A stretch of 64,000 bases of DNA from assembly GCF_024359525.1 (NCBI RefSeq), contig NZ_JAKZEU010000004.1, forward strand, positions 472,684 through 536,683, read 5' to 3'. Source of the DNA: Paracoccus albicereus. GTDB lineage: Bacteria; Pseudomonadota; Alphaproteobacteria; Rhodobacterales; Rhodobacteraceae. The stretch's first letter is position 1. Each line of letters starts with the position of its first letter. Below, in pieces: positions 19,030 to 27,839 of this stretch. The notes under the pieces are model-generated. The model did not search any database, was not told the DNA's origin, and saw only the letters and a list, made by a program, of their open reading frames with translations. The translations under genes were made by a program, and so were the position numbers.

Positions 19030-20040
19030 ATGAATTACGAAATCTGCTTGATGGATTACGAAGCGATCTTGGCCAGCATCGAACGACGCCGTCCTGTAAG
19101 CGTGCGCTTTCTGGTCTTGCCCGGCACGTCACTCATGAACTTTGCCAGTGCCATCGATCCGCTCCGCGCAGGCAACCGTATTGCCGGACGCACCCTGTTT
19201 GACTGGCGCGCGCTTTCGCTGGACGCGACGCAACCGCGATCCTCGGCCGGTCTGCCCTTGCCGACCACCGGCAGGTTCGATGCGACCGAGCGTTGCGACA
19301 TCCTGGGGATCATGGCCGGCTTCGGCGCGGGCGGACAGCAGGGTCGCGCATTGCCGAGGGCGGTCTGGCGTGCCGCGCGCGGGGCGGCGCTGACATTGGG
19401 AATCGAATCGGGCGGCTGGCCGATGGCACAGGCCGGCCTGCTGGACGGTCGCCGCGCGACGACGCACTGGGAGGATCTGGAGGATTTCGCAGCCGCATTT
19501 CCACAAGTCGACGTCCGCCCCGAGCGTTTCGTCGTCGATGGACACTGCGTCACCACGTCAGGCGCCTCGCCGACCTTCGACCTGATGATCGACCTGCTGC
19601 GTCTGCGCGCAGGTCGGGGTATTGCGCTCAGCGCGGCCGGCATCTTCAATTATGACATCGCGCATCGGCCCGAGGATCATCAGTCGCCTGTCGCTTTCGG
19701 TCCGTCGGCTCGGTTCGATCCGCGGCTGATCCGAGCCGTCGATGCGATGCAAGCATCGCTGGACGCACCGATCACGACGGCATCCATCGCGCGCAACTGC
19801 GGGCTTTCGGCTCGCGGACTGGAAGTCCTGTTTCGTCGCGAACTGGGTCAGTCACCGGCGCGCTACTATATGTCGCTGCGATTGATCGCGGCCCGAAAGC
19901 TGGTTCTGGATACCGGATTGCCGATCCTCGACATCGCGATCAGGACCGGGTTCGGATCGAACGCCGCTTTCTCCCGCGCCTATCGGCAGCATTATTCGAC
20001 CTCTCCGACGGTTGAGCGACGCGCAGTTCGCGCGCGCTGA
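19030..20040 (+). CDS. cdhR: GlxA-family AraC-type regulator, probable carnitine-locus activator
   Basis: About 336 residues with an N-terminal DJ-1/PfpI-like amidotransferase-fold sensor domain (residues to about 195) and a C-terminal AraC HTH pair (SIARNCGLSARGLEVLFRRELGQSPARYYMSLRL region). This is the architecture of CdhR, GbdR and GlxA, which sense carnitine or betaine in Pseudomonas. Starts at TTG 19012, ATG 19030 or ATG 19051 are possible; none has a strong ribosome site. It faces away from cdhB across a gap of only about 50 bases, so the operator must be very compact or lie inside a gene. Confidence 0.82.
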   Translation: MNYEICLMDYEAILASIERRRPVSVRFLVLPGTSLMNFASAIDPLRAGNRIAGRTLFDWRALSLDATQPRSSAGLPLPTTGRFDATERCDILGIMAGFGAGGQQGRALPRAVWRAARGAALTLGIESGGWPMAQAGLLDGRRATTHWEDLEDFAAAFPQVDVRPERFVVDGHCVTTSGASPTFDLMIDLLRLRAGRGIALSAAGIFNYDIAHRPEDHQSPVAFGPSARFDPRLIRAVDAMQASLDAPITTASIARNCGLSARGLEVLFRRELGQSPARYYMSLRLIAARKLVLDTGLPILDIAIRTGFGSNAAFSRAYRQHYSTSPTVERRAVRAR

Positions 20041-20159
20041 ATGTCAACGCGGCGGCTGGGACATCGCCTGCCGCCACCTGATTTCAGAATGCAAATTGTC
20101 GCCGCTGATTCGGCGATCAAGGCGAAGGTTCGCGGCTTCCGCCCAAGCCGAAAACTTCC

Positions 20160-21032
20160 TCAGCGTCTCGCCGCGCCGGAAAAGCTTCCGATATTCGGCA
20201 CGTGGTCAGGATGGTCGGCAATCGGCAGATCGGGAATGTCGCCACCCTGACCGCTGGACGCCTTCAAGGCCACCTGCATCCGGTTCTTGGCTCCGAAATG
20301 ACGCATCAGCTCCCGTACGTAGACCTTGATGGTCGCCTCGGTCAGGTTCAGATGGCGGGCGATTTCCTTATTGGTCTCGCCCTGTGCCAGAAATTTCAGC
20401 ACTTCGACATGTCGCCGTTTCGTCAGCGAGTCCTTGACCACCTCATGCGGTATCGGGCTGCTTTGAGAGGGAAACGCCGCCGAGGTTCCCAGATGCTGAC
20501 GCACACCGATCGAGACGACCGATGGTTCACCGGACCGGGGCGGATTCATCACACGCATATCGTCGGCGTGCTGGTTCAACACCGGGCCCACAGACGACAT
20601 CGCGGGCGCGGTGCCTGGCGTGGAGTGGGGATAGTAGGTACCGCCGTTGATGATGAAGTTCAGCGCAGCCAATGCGACGTGTGACGGCATCGTGGTCGGG
20701 ATGAAGCCCCGCAGTCCGGTACAGATCGCCATCGCAATTTCCAGACTGTCGACGATGTCTGAGAGAACGATCAGTGGTGTGTTGGGGGACAATCCCCTTA
20801 TCCGATCGATGATCGCGCTGACTGTCGGGTCGCGCAATGACAGGCTGCCCACGGAAAAAAGGCAAGCCAGAAGATCACCATCCGACAACCCCGAAAGCGC
20901 TTCAGGGTCGTGAACGTACTGGATCTTCAACTCGGCCTCGCGAGCCCAAGGCTCGAACAAGGCGCCAAAGGCTGCAAGACGCAGTTCATTCAGATCGAAC
21001 AACAACACAGATGAGAAGGTCATGTCTTGCAT
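20160..21032 (-). CDS. LuxR-family regulator with degenerate receiver domain
   Basis: 290 residues. Residues 1 to about 130 have a receiver-like fold pattern, but the usual phospho-acceptor strand (expected LxDxxLP) reads LLACLFSVGSLSL, with no aspartate at that site, so phosphorylation control is doubtful. A linker of about 60 residues is followed by a LuxR HTH (residues about 205-262: LAQGETNKEIARHLNLTEATIKVYV). It lies 69 bases downstream of pelG on the same strand and is the best local candidate to regulate the polysaccharide locus. This role is inferred from position. Confidence 0.82.
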   Translation of the reverse strand: MQDMTFSSVLLFDLNELRLAAFGALFEPWAREAELKIQYVHDPEALSGLSDGDLLACLFSVGSLSLRDPTVSAIIDRIRGLSPNTPLIVLSDIVDSLEIAMAICTGLRGFIPTTMPSHVALAALNFIINGGTYYPHSTPGTAPAMSSVGPVLNQHADDMRVMNPPRSGEPSVVSIGVRQHLGTSAAFPSQSSPIPHEVVKDSLTKRRHVEVLKFLAQGETNKEIARHLNLTEATIKVYVRELMRHFGAKNRMQVALKASSGQGGDIPDLPIADHPDHVPNIGSFSGAARR

Positions 21033-21101
21033 GTCCTCCTTATAACAACGACTGGAGACCGAAAAGTTGAGAGGACGGTGACTGAGCCTTCTGATAATAT
21101 A

Positions 21102-22718
21102 TTAACCTGCTGGATTAATCGTGTCACCCTTATTGTCTTGCTGGCGATACGACCAGCTGATGGACTGCTTAAATTTCTGCCCTTTATTTTCTACCTGAGG
21201 GTGAACAAAACGTCTCAACGAGCGCTTAAGGTTGAAGCTCAACGCGCAAAGCTTCGAATTCAACTGTGACAGAATTAATCGGAATGAAGCCGAATCATTT
21301 TGAAAGAGAGAATCGTTTTCTCCAAGGAAAAGATTGTAATCGTAGCTATGGATCGCCCTGTAGGCGGCGTAGAACGCTGCCGTTGACCCGAGCAGCGAGC
21401 TGATCAGGAAAGCGTACGCGGACATACCGATCGTCGCATGCAAGATAAGGCTGAGGCCGAAATTCAGTAGAAGGAAGATGGCCTGGATGAGGGCGAAGTG
21501 ACGTAGCCGGTTCGCGACCAGAAGAAGGGCGCAGCACAGAAAGATCACCGCGTGGAAGAAAACGGCGATCAATCCGACGCGCAGCATCAGGAATTGGCCG
21601 AAGCTGAGATCCAGAATCTTGGCGAGAAGTGGGGCCATCAGCACCAGGCCGATAGTGACGGCCGCCTGGACGAACGCGATCGTAAACACACCCGACCAGA
21701 CGGATTCCTCCAGCTTGTCGAGGCGATCACGGATGAGCCCGTATGTTGAACGCGCCTCAATCGACGACCGAAACCGCTCGATAATCGCCAGAAGCTCGCC
21801 GTGGTGGAAAACCAGGAGCGCCGCATAGGTCGGGATGACAGAGAGATGGGCGAAGAACATGACGCTGTCATAAGAACTGGAATGCAGGAAGCCCGCAGCA
21901 GAGCGCGCCCCCTCGGGGCCGAACCAGAACACCCACTTGTCGATCCAGACGCCGCAGATGGCAAAGAAAACACCGGCGCAAAGGGCCAGATTCGCGCGAA
22001 GCTGGCGAAGCAGCCCGATGAATGTCGGAACGAACGTTTCGAATTCGCAGGGAAACCGCTTCTGGACGTGGCGCATCGACAGGATGACACACAGCGACAC
22101 TCCGACGGCGAAGGACCAGATCAGAAGCTCGGTTGTCGGCTCATGGATGGCGGCAAGCAGCGCACACGCGACCGACAGGATCATGCCGCCGGTAAAGGCT
22201 GCGATGAGGAAGGCATAGGAGTAGACGGCAGCCAGAACGGCGAAGCTGGTCCACAGCAGCGCGGCCACGGTGCTGAGAAAGACGAAGCCTGCCGCGACGC
22301 CGGATGGTCCGATCCCCAGGCAAAGACTTATGGCGATGGCGATGATCTGGGCGCCGGCGCCCGACAAGGCGGCGGCTGCGAGGAAGATTTCGGCGACGGG
22401 GGCTGTTTCGCCTCCATCCAGCGCCGCCGATATGCGCCGCGCCGCGACCGCGCCGATCGGCCCCGCGACCAAAGGAGCGATGCAGAAGGCGTAGACCACG
22501 GTCAGGCGCAGATCCTCGACCGCCGCAAAGCCCATCGCGGGTGTCATGGTCACCGAGATGATGGCCAGCGCCGCCACGGAGACCAGCCACGGGCCGGCGG
22601 CGAGAATGACCGCAGCCCCGAATTTCCGGACCGACGCCAACAGCGGATCCCCCGCCAGCCATCGAGCGTCCGCGGCAGGACCGGCCAGCCAGAGGCGGAT
22701 CCGATCCTGCCCGCGCAT
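21102..22718 (-). CDS. pelG: PelG-like polysaccharide flippase/exporter of the inner membrane
   Basis: 538 residues with about twelve membrane segments. It matches PelG (MOP/Wzx-like), including the early SVRKFGAAVILAAGPWLVS segment. It is thought to move the nascent polymer across the inner membrane with PelD, PelE and PelF. The ATG overlaps the pelF stop (ATGA). It is some 80 residues longer than Pseudomonas PelG: the tail after about residue 455 is polar and basic, and its DNA (about 21102-21340) is clearly more AT-rich than the rest of the gene, suggesting a replaced or extended 3' end. Confidence 0.88.
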   Translation of the reverse strand: MRGQDRIRLWLAGPAADARWLAGDPLLASVRKFGAAVILAAGPWLVSVAALAIISVTMTPAMGFAAVEDLRLTVVYAFCIAPLVAGPIGAVAARRISAALDGGETAPVAEIFLAAAALSGAGAQIIAIAISLCLGIGPSGVAAGFVFLSTVAALLWTSFAVLAAVYSYAFLIAAFTGGMILSVACALLAAIHEPTTELLIWSFAVGVSLCVILSMRHVQKRFPCEFETFVPTFIGLLRQLRANLALCAGVFFAICGVWIDKWVFWFGPEGARSAAGFLHSSSYDSVMFFAHLSVIPTYAALLVFHHGELLAIIERFRSSIEARSTYGLIRDRLDKLEESVWSGVFTIAFVQAAVTIGLVLMAPLLAKILDLSFGQFLMLRVGLIAVFFHAVIFLCCALLLVANRLRHFALIQAIFLLLNFGLSLILHATIGMSAYAFLISSLLGSTAAFYAAYRAIHSYDYNLFLGENDSLFQNDSASFRLILSQLNSKLCALSFNLKRSLRRFVHPQVENKGQKFKQSISWSYRQQDNKGDTINPAG

Positions 22719-24223
22719 CAGGCGACGAGCTCGCGATAAAGCGCGGCATATCGCGCCGCGGATATTTCCGACGTGAAGTACGTCTCGACCCGCTTGCGCA
22801 GGGTTTCACCGCACGCAGCCCGTAACACCGGATCGGCCATCAACTCGGTTATGGCCTGGCCTATGGCCTCCGCATCCATCGGCGGTGCAACACGGCCCGC
22901 AGGCCCGAGGTTCGGAATCTCGTCTGGCGCACCCTCGATGATTTCGCGGCATGAGCCGACATCGGTCGCGACGCAGGGAATTCGAGCCGCCCCGGCTTCC
23001 AGCAGAACGAGCGGCTGCGCCTCGCTGATGCTGGTCAGGATCAGAACGTCGATGCGGGGCAGGTAGTCGACGATGTTGACCTTTCCGGTGAACTTGACGG
23101 TATCGAACAGGCCAAGCTCGATCACGCGGCGCTTGCAAAGCGCAAAGTAGTCCTCGTCCTCGTCTGTGGGACCGATGATCAGAACCTCGACCTCCGGGAT
23201 CGCTCGCTTCACGATGGCTGCGGCTGCGATGCAGGCCTCGATGTCCTTGATCGGCACGACACGCCCGATCAGGGCGACGGTCGGACGACGACCCTTTGAC
23301 GGACGGATCGCGTCGAATTTTTCCAAGGCGATCCCGTTCGGGATGACCTGAAGCTTGGATTCGTCTGCACCCAGTGTCCGCTGAAAGGCCTGGTTTGCAC
23401 CATAAAGCGTCGTGATCTTGGTACATCCGTGATAGGCAATCCGCGCAAAGGTTTCGAACGTGTCGATCCAGAAGCGGCGGACATCGGTGCGGCTGTCCGC
23501 ACCCGCCAGTCCAATGTCGATCGAGTCGCTGATCCAGTCTGCCATGATCAGATCGATGCGGCGTTCGTTGGTATAGATTCCGTGTTCGGTGATGGCGACG
23601 GTTCGATCATTCAGTCGCGCGGCGCGGACAGCGTACAGACCGGCATAACCCGTCGAGATGGCATGATACGTTCGCGCCGGTGCAATAGGGGCCGTCACCA
23701 CGGCGAGCAGGCTGCCCGCCAGATTGCGCCATGCCCAGAAAAAGTCGCTGAACGCCGCCTCGGGCGCGATGCGACGATAGCATTCGGTGATGGCCTGCCA
23801 TGCCGCCGGCGACGCGGTCAGATCGCCGTACTCCGGGGGGCGAGGCACATCGAAAAAGCCGAACGGCCGTCGGCTTACAGGTTCGCGCACGAAGTCCAGA
23901 AGTTCGTCGAAATCCGTTGGGTCGCCTTTGCGCAGGACGCCGTACATCAGTTCGGCGAAGCGTGCCCCGTCAAGGTCGGGCGACCGAAGTCCGGGCTTCT
24001 TGACCTTGGGCGCGAGGGGCAGGACCTGAAGCGCCACTACGTTCGGTGGCAATTCATAGCGGATCTCGCGCGGGCGTTCATCGGCCACGATCGCCACGAT
24101 GCCGAAGGAGGTGTCGGGCTGGGACCGGATCAGCCAGTCGAGCCACGATGAAACGCCGCCGGCGACGAAGGGATAGCACCCTTCGACCACGATGCAGACA
24201 TCGACGGGCGACCAATCATCCAT
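22718..24223 (-). CDS. pelF: PelF-like glycosyltransferase, polymerase of the Pel-type polysaccharide
   Basis: 501 residues, close to Pseudomonas PelF (507). It is a cytoplasmic GT4 glycosyltransferase: VDVCIVVEGCYPFVAGGVSSW at the N-terminus with the glycine loop at 22-27, and the nucleotide-sugar site VLLEAGAARIPCVATDVGSC near residue 400. PelF uses UDP-GalNAc/UDP-GlcNAc to build the polymer. It directly follows pelE and overlaps pelG by four bases, keeping the canonical pelDEFG order. Confidence 0.93.
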   Translation of the reverse strand: MDDWSPVDVCIVVEGCYPFVAGGVSSWLDWLIRSQPDTSFGIVAIVADERPREIRYELPPNVVALQVLPLAPKVKKPGLRSPDLDGARFAELMYGVLRKGDPTDFDELLDFVREPVSRRPFGFFDVPRPPEYGDLTASPAAWQAITECYRRIAPEAAFSDFFWAWRNLAGSLLAVVTAPIAPARTYHAISTGYAGLYAVRAARLNDRTVAITEHGIYTNERRIDLIMADWISDSIDIGLAGADSRTDVRRFWIDTFETFARIAYHGCTKITTLYGANQAFQRTLGADESKLQVIPNGIALEKFDAIRPSKGRRPTVALIGRVVPIKDIEACIAAAAIVKRAIPEVEVLIIGPTDEDEDYFALCKRRVIELGLFDTVKFTGKVNIVDYLPRIDVLILTSISEAQPLVLLEAGAARIPCVATDVGSCREIIEGAPDEIPNLGPAGRVAPPMDAEAIGQAITELMADPVLRAACGETLRKRVETYFTSEISAARYAALYRELVA

Positions 24224-25036
24224 TCAGGCCAATCCGCCGCAGGAATAGCGCTTCAATCGCGGCATCGAGTCCAAAGCGCGATGTAGCGATGGCAAGGGAG
24301 AACTCGGTTCGATTTCCTCTACAAGCTCAAGAAGCTTTGCGCGCGTGTCCTCATCGACAAAGCCGGAATCGGCGACATCCATGATTTCGCTCTTGGCGCA
24401 GCGCTCGCCTTTGGTCAGCATTGCCTTGGCTCGGTCACCGTAACTGCCGCGCAACTTGGCGTAGACCGCTGCCGCCTGGACACGAAGCGCGGGCACGGGC
24501 GACGCAAGGGCCGCCGCCAGAGCGGGACGCAGGTCGGGGTGATACTCGCGCGATATGGCGGCGATGGCCTCTTGCTGCTGTGAAAGCGGCGCACCGTCGA
24601 AGGTCTTCATGAAGCTCTCGACGGTGCCATGATGTAGCTTATGTCGTCTGCCCTGACGGATCTGATCGTAAAGCAGTTCGGCGGGGTCGCGGGACAAGCG
24701 CGTGACGGAATAGGACTGGCGTTCATGCGTCACATCGGCCCGTGCACCAACGGATGCGGACCCGATCAACATCAACGCCGCGCCGCCGAGGGGACCGATC
24801 AACACCAGGACGGCGGTGTTGGCCAAGCTTTTGGATACAGAGCGGCCACACGTCACATGATAGCAAGCGCCGAACGCGACGCTGACGATCAGATGAACCG
24901 CGATGACACCGACCATGGGCAACTCGCCCGCCAGCCAGGCCTTCATCAGCGCTGCATCAGCAAGCGCGGCCAGTCCGGTCAGAAGACTGGGCGTGATGCT
25001 GCCCCTGCGTGATTGCGGAACCGCGATCTCACGCAT
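24224..25036 (-). CDS. pelE: PelE-like inner-membrane protein
   Basis: 270 residues from ATG 25036, which overlaps the pelD-like gene by eight bases; the longer frame is a shadow of that gene. Two or three hydrophobic segments (about residues 15-35, 38-55 and 75-92) precede a helical, repeat-like soluble region (about 130-270) resembling the TPR/HEAT part of PelE. It forms part of the inner-membrane synthase complex. Sequence similarity is weak, so the assignment leans on position between pelD and pelF. Confidence 0.75.
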   Translation of the reverse strand: MREIAVPQSRRGSITPSLLTGLAALADAALMKAWLAGELPMVGVIAVHLIVSVAFGACYHVTCGRSVSKSLANTAVLVLIGPLGGAALMLIGSASVGARADVTHERQSYSVTRLSRDPAELLYDQIRQGRRHKLHHGTVESFMKTFDGAPLSQQQEAIAAISREYHPDLRPALAAALASPVPALRVQAAAVYAKLRGSYGDRAKAMLTKGERCAKSEIMDVADSGFVDEDTRAKLLELVEEIEPSSPLPSLHRALDSMPRLKRYSCGGLA

Positions 25037-25994
25037 CGGCCAGGTTCGGTTCGCGACTCTCGTCGACCGTGGCATCCGCTTTTTGTTTAAGACTGTGGGA
25101 GAGGGCGTGACCCAGGACGCCCAATGCAAACTCTGCCTCTACCCGATCACTATCGCTCGGCAACGCAACCAGGACGCCCCCGTCATCACCCGCGTCAGCC
25201 AGCCGCAGGTATGGCAGATCAGTACAGCCGTACTGGCCTTCCTGCGGGAACGACGCCACGCCCGAACCTTCAGGTGGGAAGTCTGCCAAAGCAATCTGGG
25301 GAAGCGCGGCATCAGGACTGGTCACGGCAACGGTCTTCATCTCACCCGCCGCGTCCGGCTGCAGCCAGCCAACCGGATCTGACAGGCAGGCGCGTCCGGC
25401 CTCGACGAACGCCGCAATTCGATCTTTGGCATCCGCGTTCGCCAGACGGTGCAGCGCCTCGAAGCGGCCATCAGGCTGTTCCGTGGCGAAAGACGGACCG
25501 CGGGCTGCCGCAGCAAGCTCGGCTCGTGCGACGAACGCGTCGAGGCGATGGATCTCTTCTGCGAGGGTCCGGTTGATCTCTCGCAGCCGCCCATTGTCGG
25601 CTTCCAGCGCGCGTTCGTGACGAATCTGAGACTGCCGGTAGAGCCCGATCAGCAAGGCGGCAATGAGCCATTGTGCAGGTGCGGTCGCGACATCGACGTA
25701 GTGTTCGGTGATGTCCATACCGACTGGGCGGGTAGGCCAATCCATCATCATCGTCGCCAGACCCACGACCGAGAGCCCGACAAAGACTCCATGCTGAACC
25801 GCTGCGAGCAGGATGACGATCCAGAACGGGTGATAGGCCATCGCGGCAAAATGCCCTTCGCCGAACAGGATCGGCTCGGCAGCATCGATGAGAAGCAGCA
25901 ACACGGCACTGCCGACGAAACCGCGCAGGAAAAGCCCTGACCCGGAAGCAGAATTGTTTACCGGCTGAAACGTGGTGTCGGTGAGATGGGCCAT
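25029..25994 (-). CDS. pelD: PelD-like membrane protein lacking the GGDEF domain
   Basis: 321 residues versus about 455 in Pseudomonas PelD. Four hydrophobic segments (about residues 22-110) and a coiled stretch (QSQIRHERALEADNGRLREINRTLAEEI) are followed by a GAF-like domain (about 170-300). The protein stops there, so the degenerate GGDEF domain with the RxxD c-di-GMP site of PelD is absent. The gene shows no frameshift: it overlaps pelE by eight bases and the export gene by one. It probably scaffolds the synthase but cannot bind c-di-GMP the usual way. Confidence 0.78.
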   Translation of the reverse strand: MAHLTDTTFQPVNNSASGSGLFLRGFVGSAVLLLLIDAAEPILFGEGHFAAMAYHPFWIVILLAAVQHGVFVGLSVVGLATMMMDWPTRPVGMDITEHYVDVATAPAQWLIAALLIGLYRQSQIRHERALEADNGRLREINRTLAEEIHRLDAFVARAELAAAARGPSFATEQPDGRFEALHRLANADAKDRIAAFVEAGRACLSDPVGWLQPDAAGEMKTVAVTSPDAALPQIALADFPPEGSGVASFPQEGQYGCTDLPYLRLADAGDDGGVLVALPSDSDRVEAEFALGVLGHALSHSLKQKADATVDESREPNLADA

Positions 25995-27532
25995 TATTTC
26001 GACGCGCTCCGGATAGGTTCTTGGAGAACTTCGCGTGGGGCGCTGGCCAGATCGGTATCCTTCTGTTCGATCTGCACCGTAATCAGGTCACCAGGCCGGA
26101 CGAGGGTATCGGCACTGGCGATAAGGGTCGTCGCGGTCGCGCTGTCCAACGGGCGGTCGATGGTCACGCCAAGCTTGGTGTCCTCGTCCTCCAGCAGGTT
26201 CAGTTCCGCGACCACGCCGTTATACTCGCTTTCGGCCGCGTCCGACGCTGCGGTAATCTGGCGCAGCTCGGAGGTCAGGCTCTTGCGGCGTTCGATCCGG
26301 GCGAGTGCCGCGTCCTGCCCTACGAGACGCAATTCCGCCTCAAGCCGGAACAGAAGATCCTGCTTCTCCAGCAGGATCCGTTCCGCATCCATGATCCGCG
26401 CGAGCGTATCGTTCAGCTTTGCATCGGTGATGAATCCGCTTTGCAGCATCTCGCTCTGCTGCTCGTGACGGCCGTCATAGTAGTTCACCTGCTTTTCGGC
26501 GGCGTCCACCTGTTGGCGCGCGCTTTCGATCCGGGCGGTCAAATCGGTCATCAACGCGTCAGAGCGGACCTGACGCAGCTGCTCTGCCTCGTGATCGGTC
26601 GCCAGCGTGCTGCTTTCACGCTCAACCCGCTCTTCACCCAGCAACGCAAGAGCGGCCTGCATCGATGGATCATCGTTGTCCAGACTGTCGCGGTCATCGA
26701 GTGCAGCCTGAATGCGCGTGCGCTCCAGCGCGAGGCTGGTCCGAGACTTGTAAAGGTCCATTCTGCGGGCACGAAGCGTCACAAGGCGAAGCTGGACCGT
26801 CGGATCGTGATCGATCGCTCCTGCCTGGGCAAGCACCCGCTCGACCGTCAAGCCCGGACTGTGGGCATATCCGCCCGGAGCGCGAACGGCACCCCGCACG
26901 AGGATCGACGGACGCGCTGCGAATGCTGCGCTGACTGTGTTTTGGGTGCGAATCCGTTCAAACGCACCGCGGGAAACCAACATCTCGATGCAGGAAAGTC
27001 CGTGCCCCGCGACGTCGATATGTCCGATGGCGGGCAGCGAAATCTCTCCGGTTGCACCCACTTCGTAGGTTCCCGACAGGTCCAGCCGCTCGAAGACAAT
27101 ATCCGTTGGCGGCACCTCGGCCCCATCCGCCGCGGGAACGGAGGCCAAGGCCGAGCTTTCAAAAATCCTGATCTGCAACCGATCACCGATCACTGCAGTA
27201 TCCTCATCACCTTCCGTTGCCTCGCATTGCGGGGGAACGACCGGCGCTGTCGCCGAAACCATAAGCGGTTCTATCGGCGCAAGATTGTCGGGGGCGAGCG
27301 ATTCGGAAATTGCAGCGGGGTCGATCAGAGCCGCGCCATTCAATTCGCCAGGCGTCTGAAGCGCCGCTATCGCGGGTCGGAGCCTCAGATCGGCTCGGTG
27401 ATAAACGTCCGTGACAGTTGCAACGACCGACCGGAAGCCACCGTCCTGCAGGATCGGCCACGCCCACATGCCGGTCATTCCCGTGACGACGATGGCTGCA
27501 CTGGCGAGAAAATTTCCCAAACCACTCGACAT
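25994..27532 (-). CDS. Polysaccharide export protein (Wza/ExoF-like OPX) in the Pel locus
   Basis: 512 residues. An N-terminal signal or anchor (residues 7-27) is followed by a Poly_export domain (about 111-195: GDRLQIRIFESSAL, then GEISLPAIGHIDVAGHGLSC), an SLBB domain (about 205-255: ILVRGAVRAPGGYAHSPGLTVERVLAQAG), a long coiled coil (about 265-455) and a second short beta segment (LVRPGDLITVQIEQ). The layout is that of ExoF-type proteins in succinoglycan export. There is no lipobox. It is the first gene of the minus arm, where P. aeruginosa would use PelB and PelC for outer-membrane export. Confidence 0.88.
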   Translation of the reverse strand: MSSGLGNFLASAAIVVTGMTGMWAWPILQDGGFRSVVATVTDVYHRADLRLRPAIAALQTPGELNGAALIDPAAISESLAPDNLAPIEPLMVSATAPVVPPQCEATEGDEDTAVIGDRLQIRIFESSALASVPAADGAEVPPTDIVFERLDLSGTYEVGATGEISLPAIGHIDVAGHGLSCIEMLVSRGAFERIRTQNTVSAAFAARPSILVRGAVRAPGGYAHSPGLTVERVLAQAGAIDHDPTVQLRLVTLRARRMDLYKSRTSLALERTRIQAALDDRDSLDNDDPSMQAALALLGEERVERESSTLATDHEAEQLRQVRSDALMTDLTARIESARQQVDAAEKQVNYYDGRHEQQSEMLQSGFITDAKLNDTLARIMDAERILLEKQDLLFRLEAELRLVGQDAALARIERRKSLTSELRQITAASDAAESEYNGVVAELNLLEDEDTKLGVTIDRPLDSATATTLIASADTLVRPGDLITVQIEQKDTDLASAPREVLQEPIRSASK

Positions 27533-27839
27533 ACCGACTTCCTGTCTTGTCGCCTCGATGCGCCACAGGACATCTCTGTTGCAGCGTCGCGAAATTACGT
27601 CATTTGAAATATTCGCTCAATTGACCTGTCGGGTGATCTTATCGCTGCTGCGCCCGCGAAGGTTTATCCAAAGGGTGAGTCAACTAGTCTCTAGTATAAT
27701 GGCGACTACACCCCGAATAAATTGAAGCAACCCGTCCCACTAACTTATGCTAGACAATATATAATATGTTTTCCGAATTTAGTCGAATGATCTATTGTCT
27801 CAATGATCTGCGTTTCGTGCCCTGGCGAAGAGATCGACC
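27533..27839 (-). promoter_or_regulatory. Divergent AT-rich promoter region of the Pel-type locus
   Basis: A 307-base gap between the divergent export and pelA-like genes, visibly richer in A+T than both flanks. It contains two TATAAT hexamers in plus orientation (27695-27700 and 27760-27765), neither with a good -35 at 17 bases, and a small inverted repeat ACTAG-TCT-CTAGT at 27683-27695 next to the first. It most likely carries both promoters and regulator sites, but I cannot assign start points. Confidence 0.5.
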
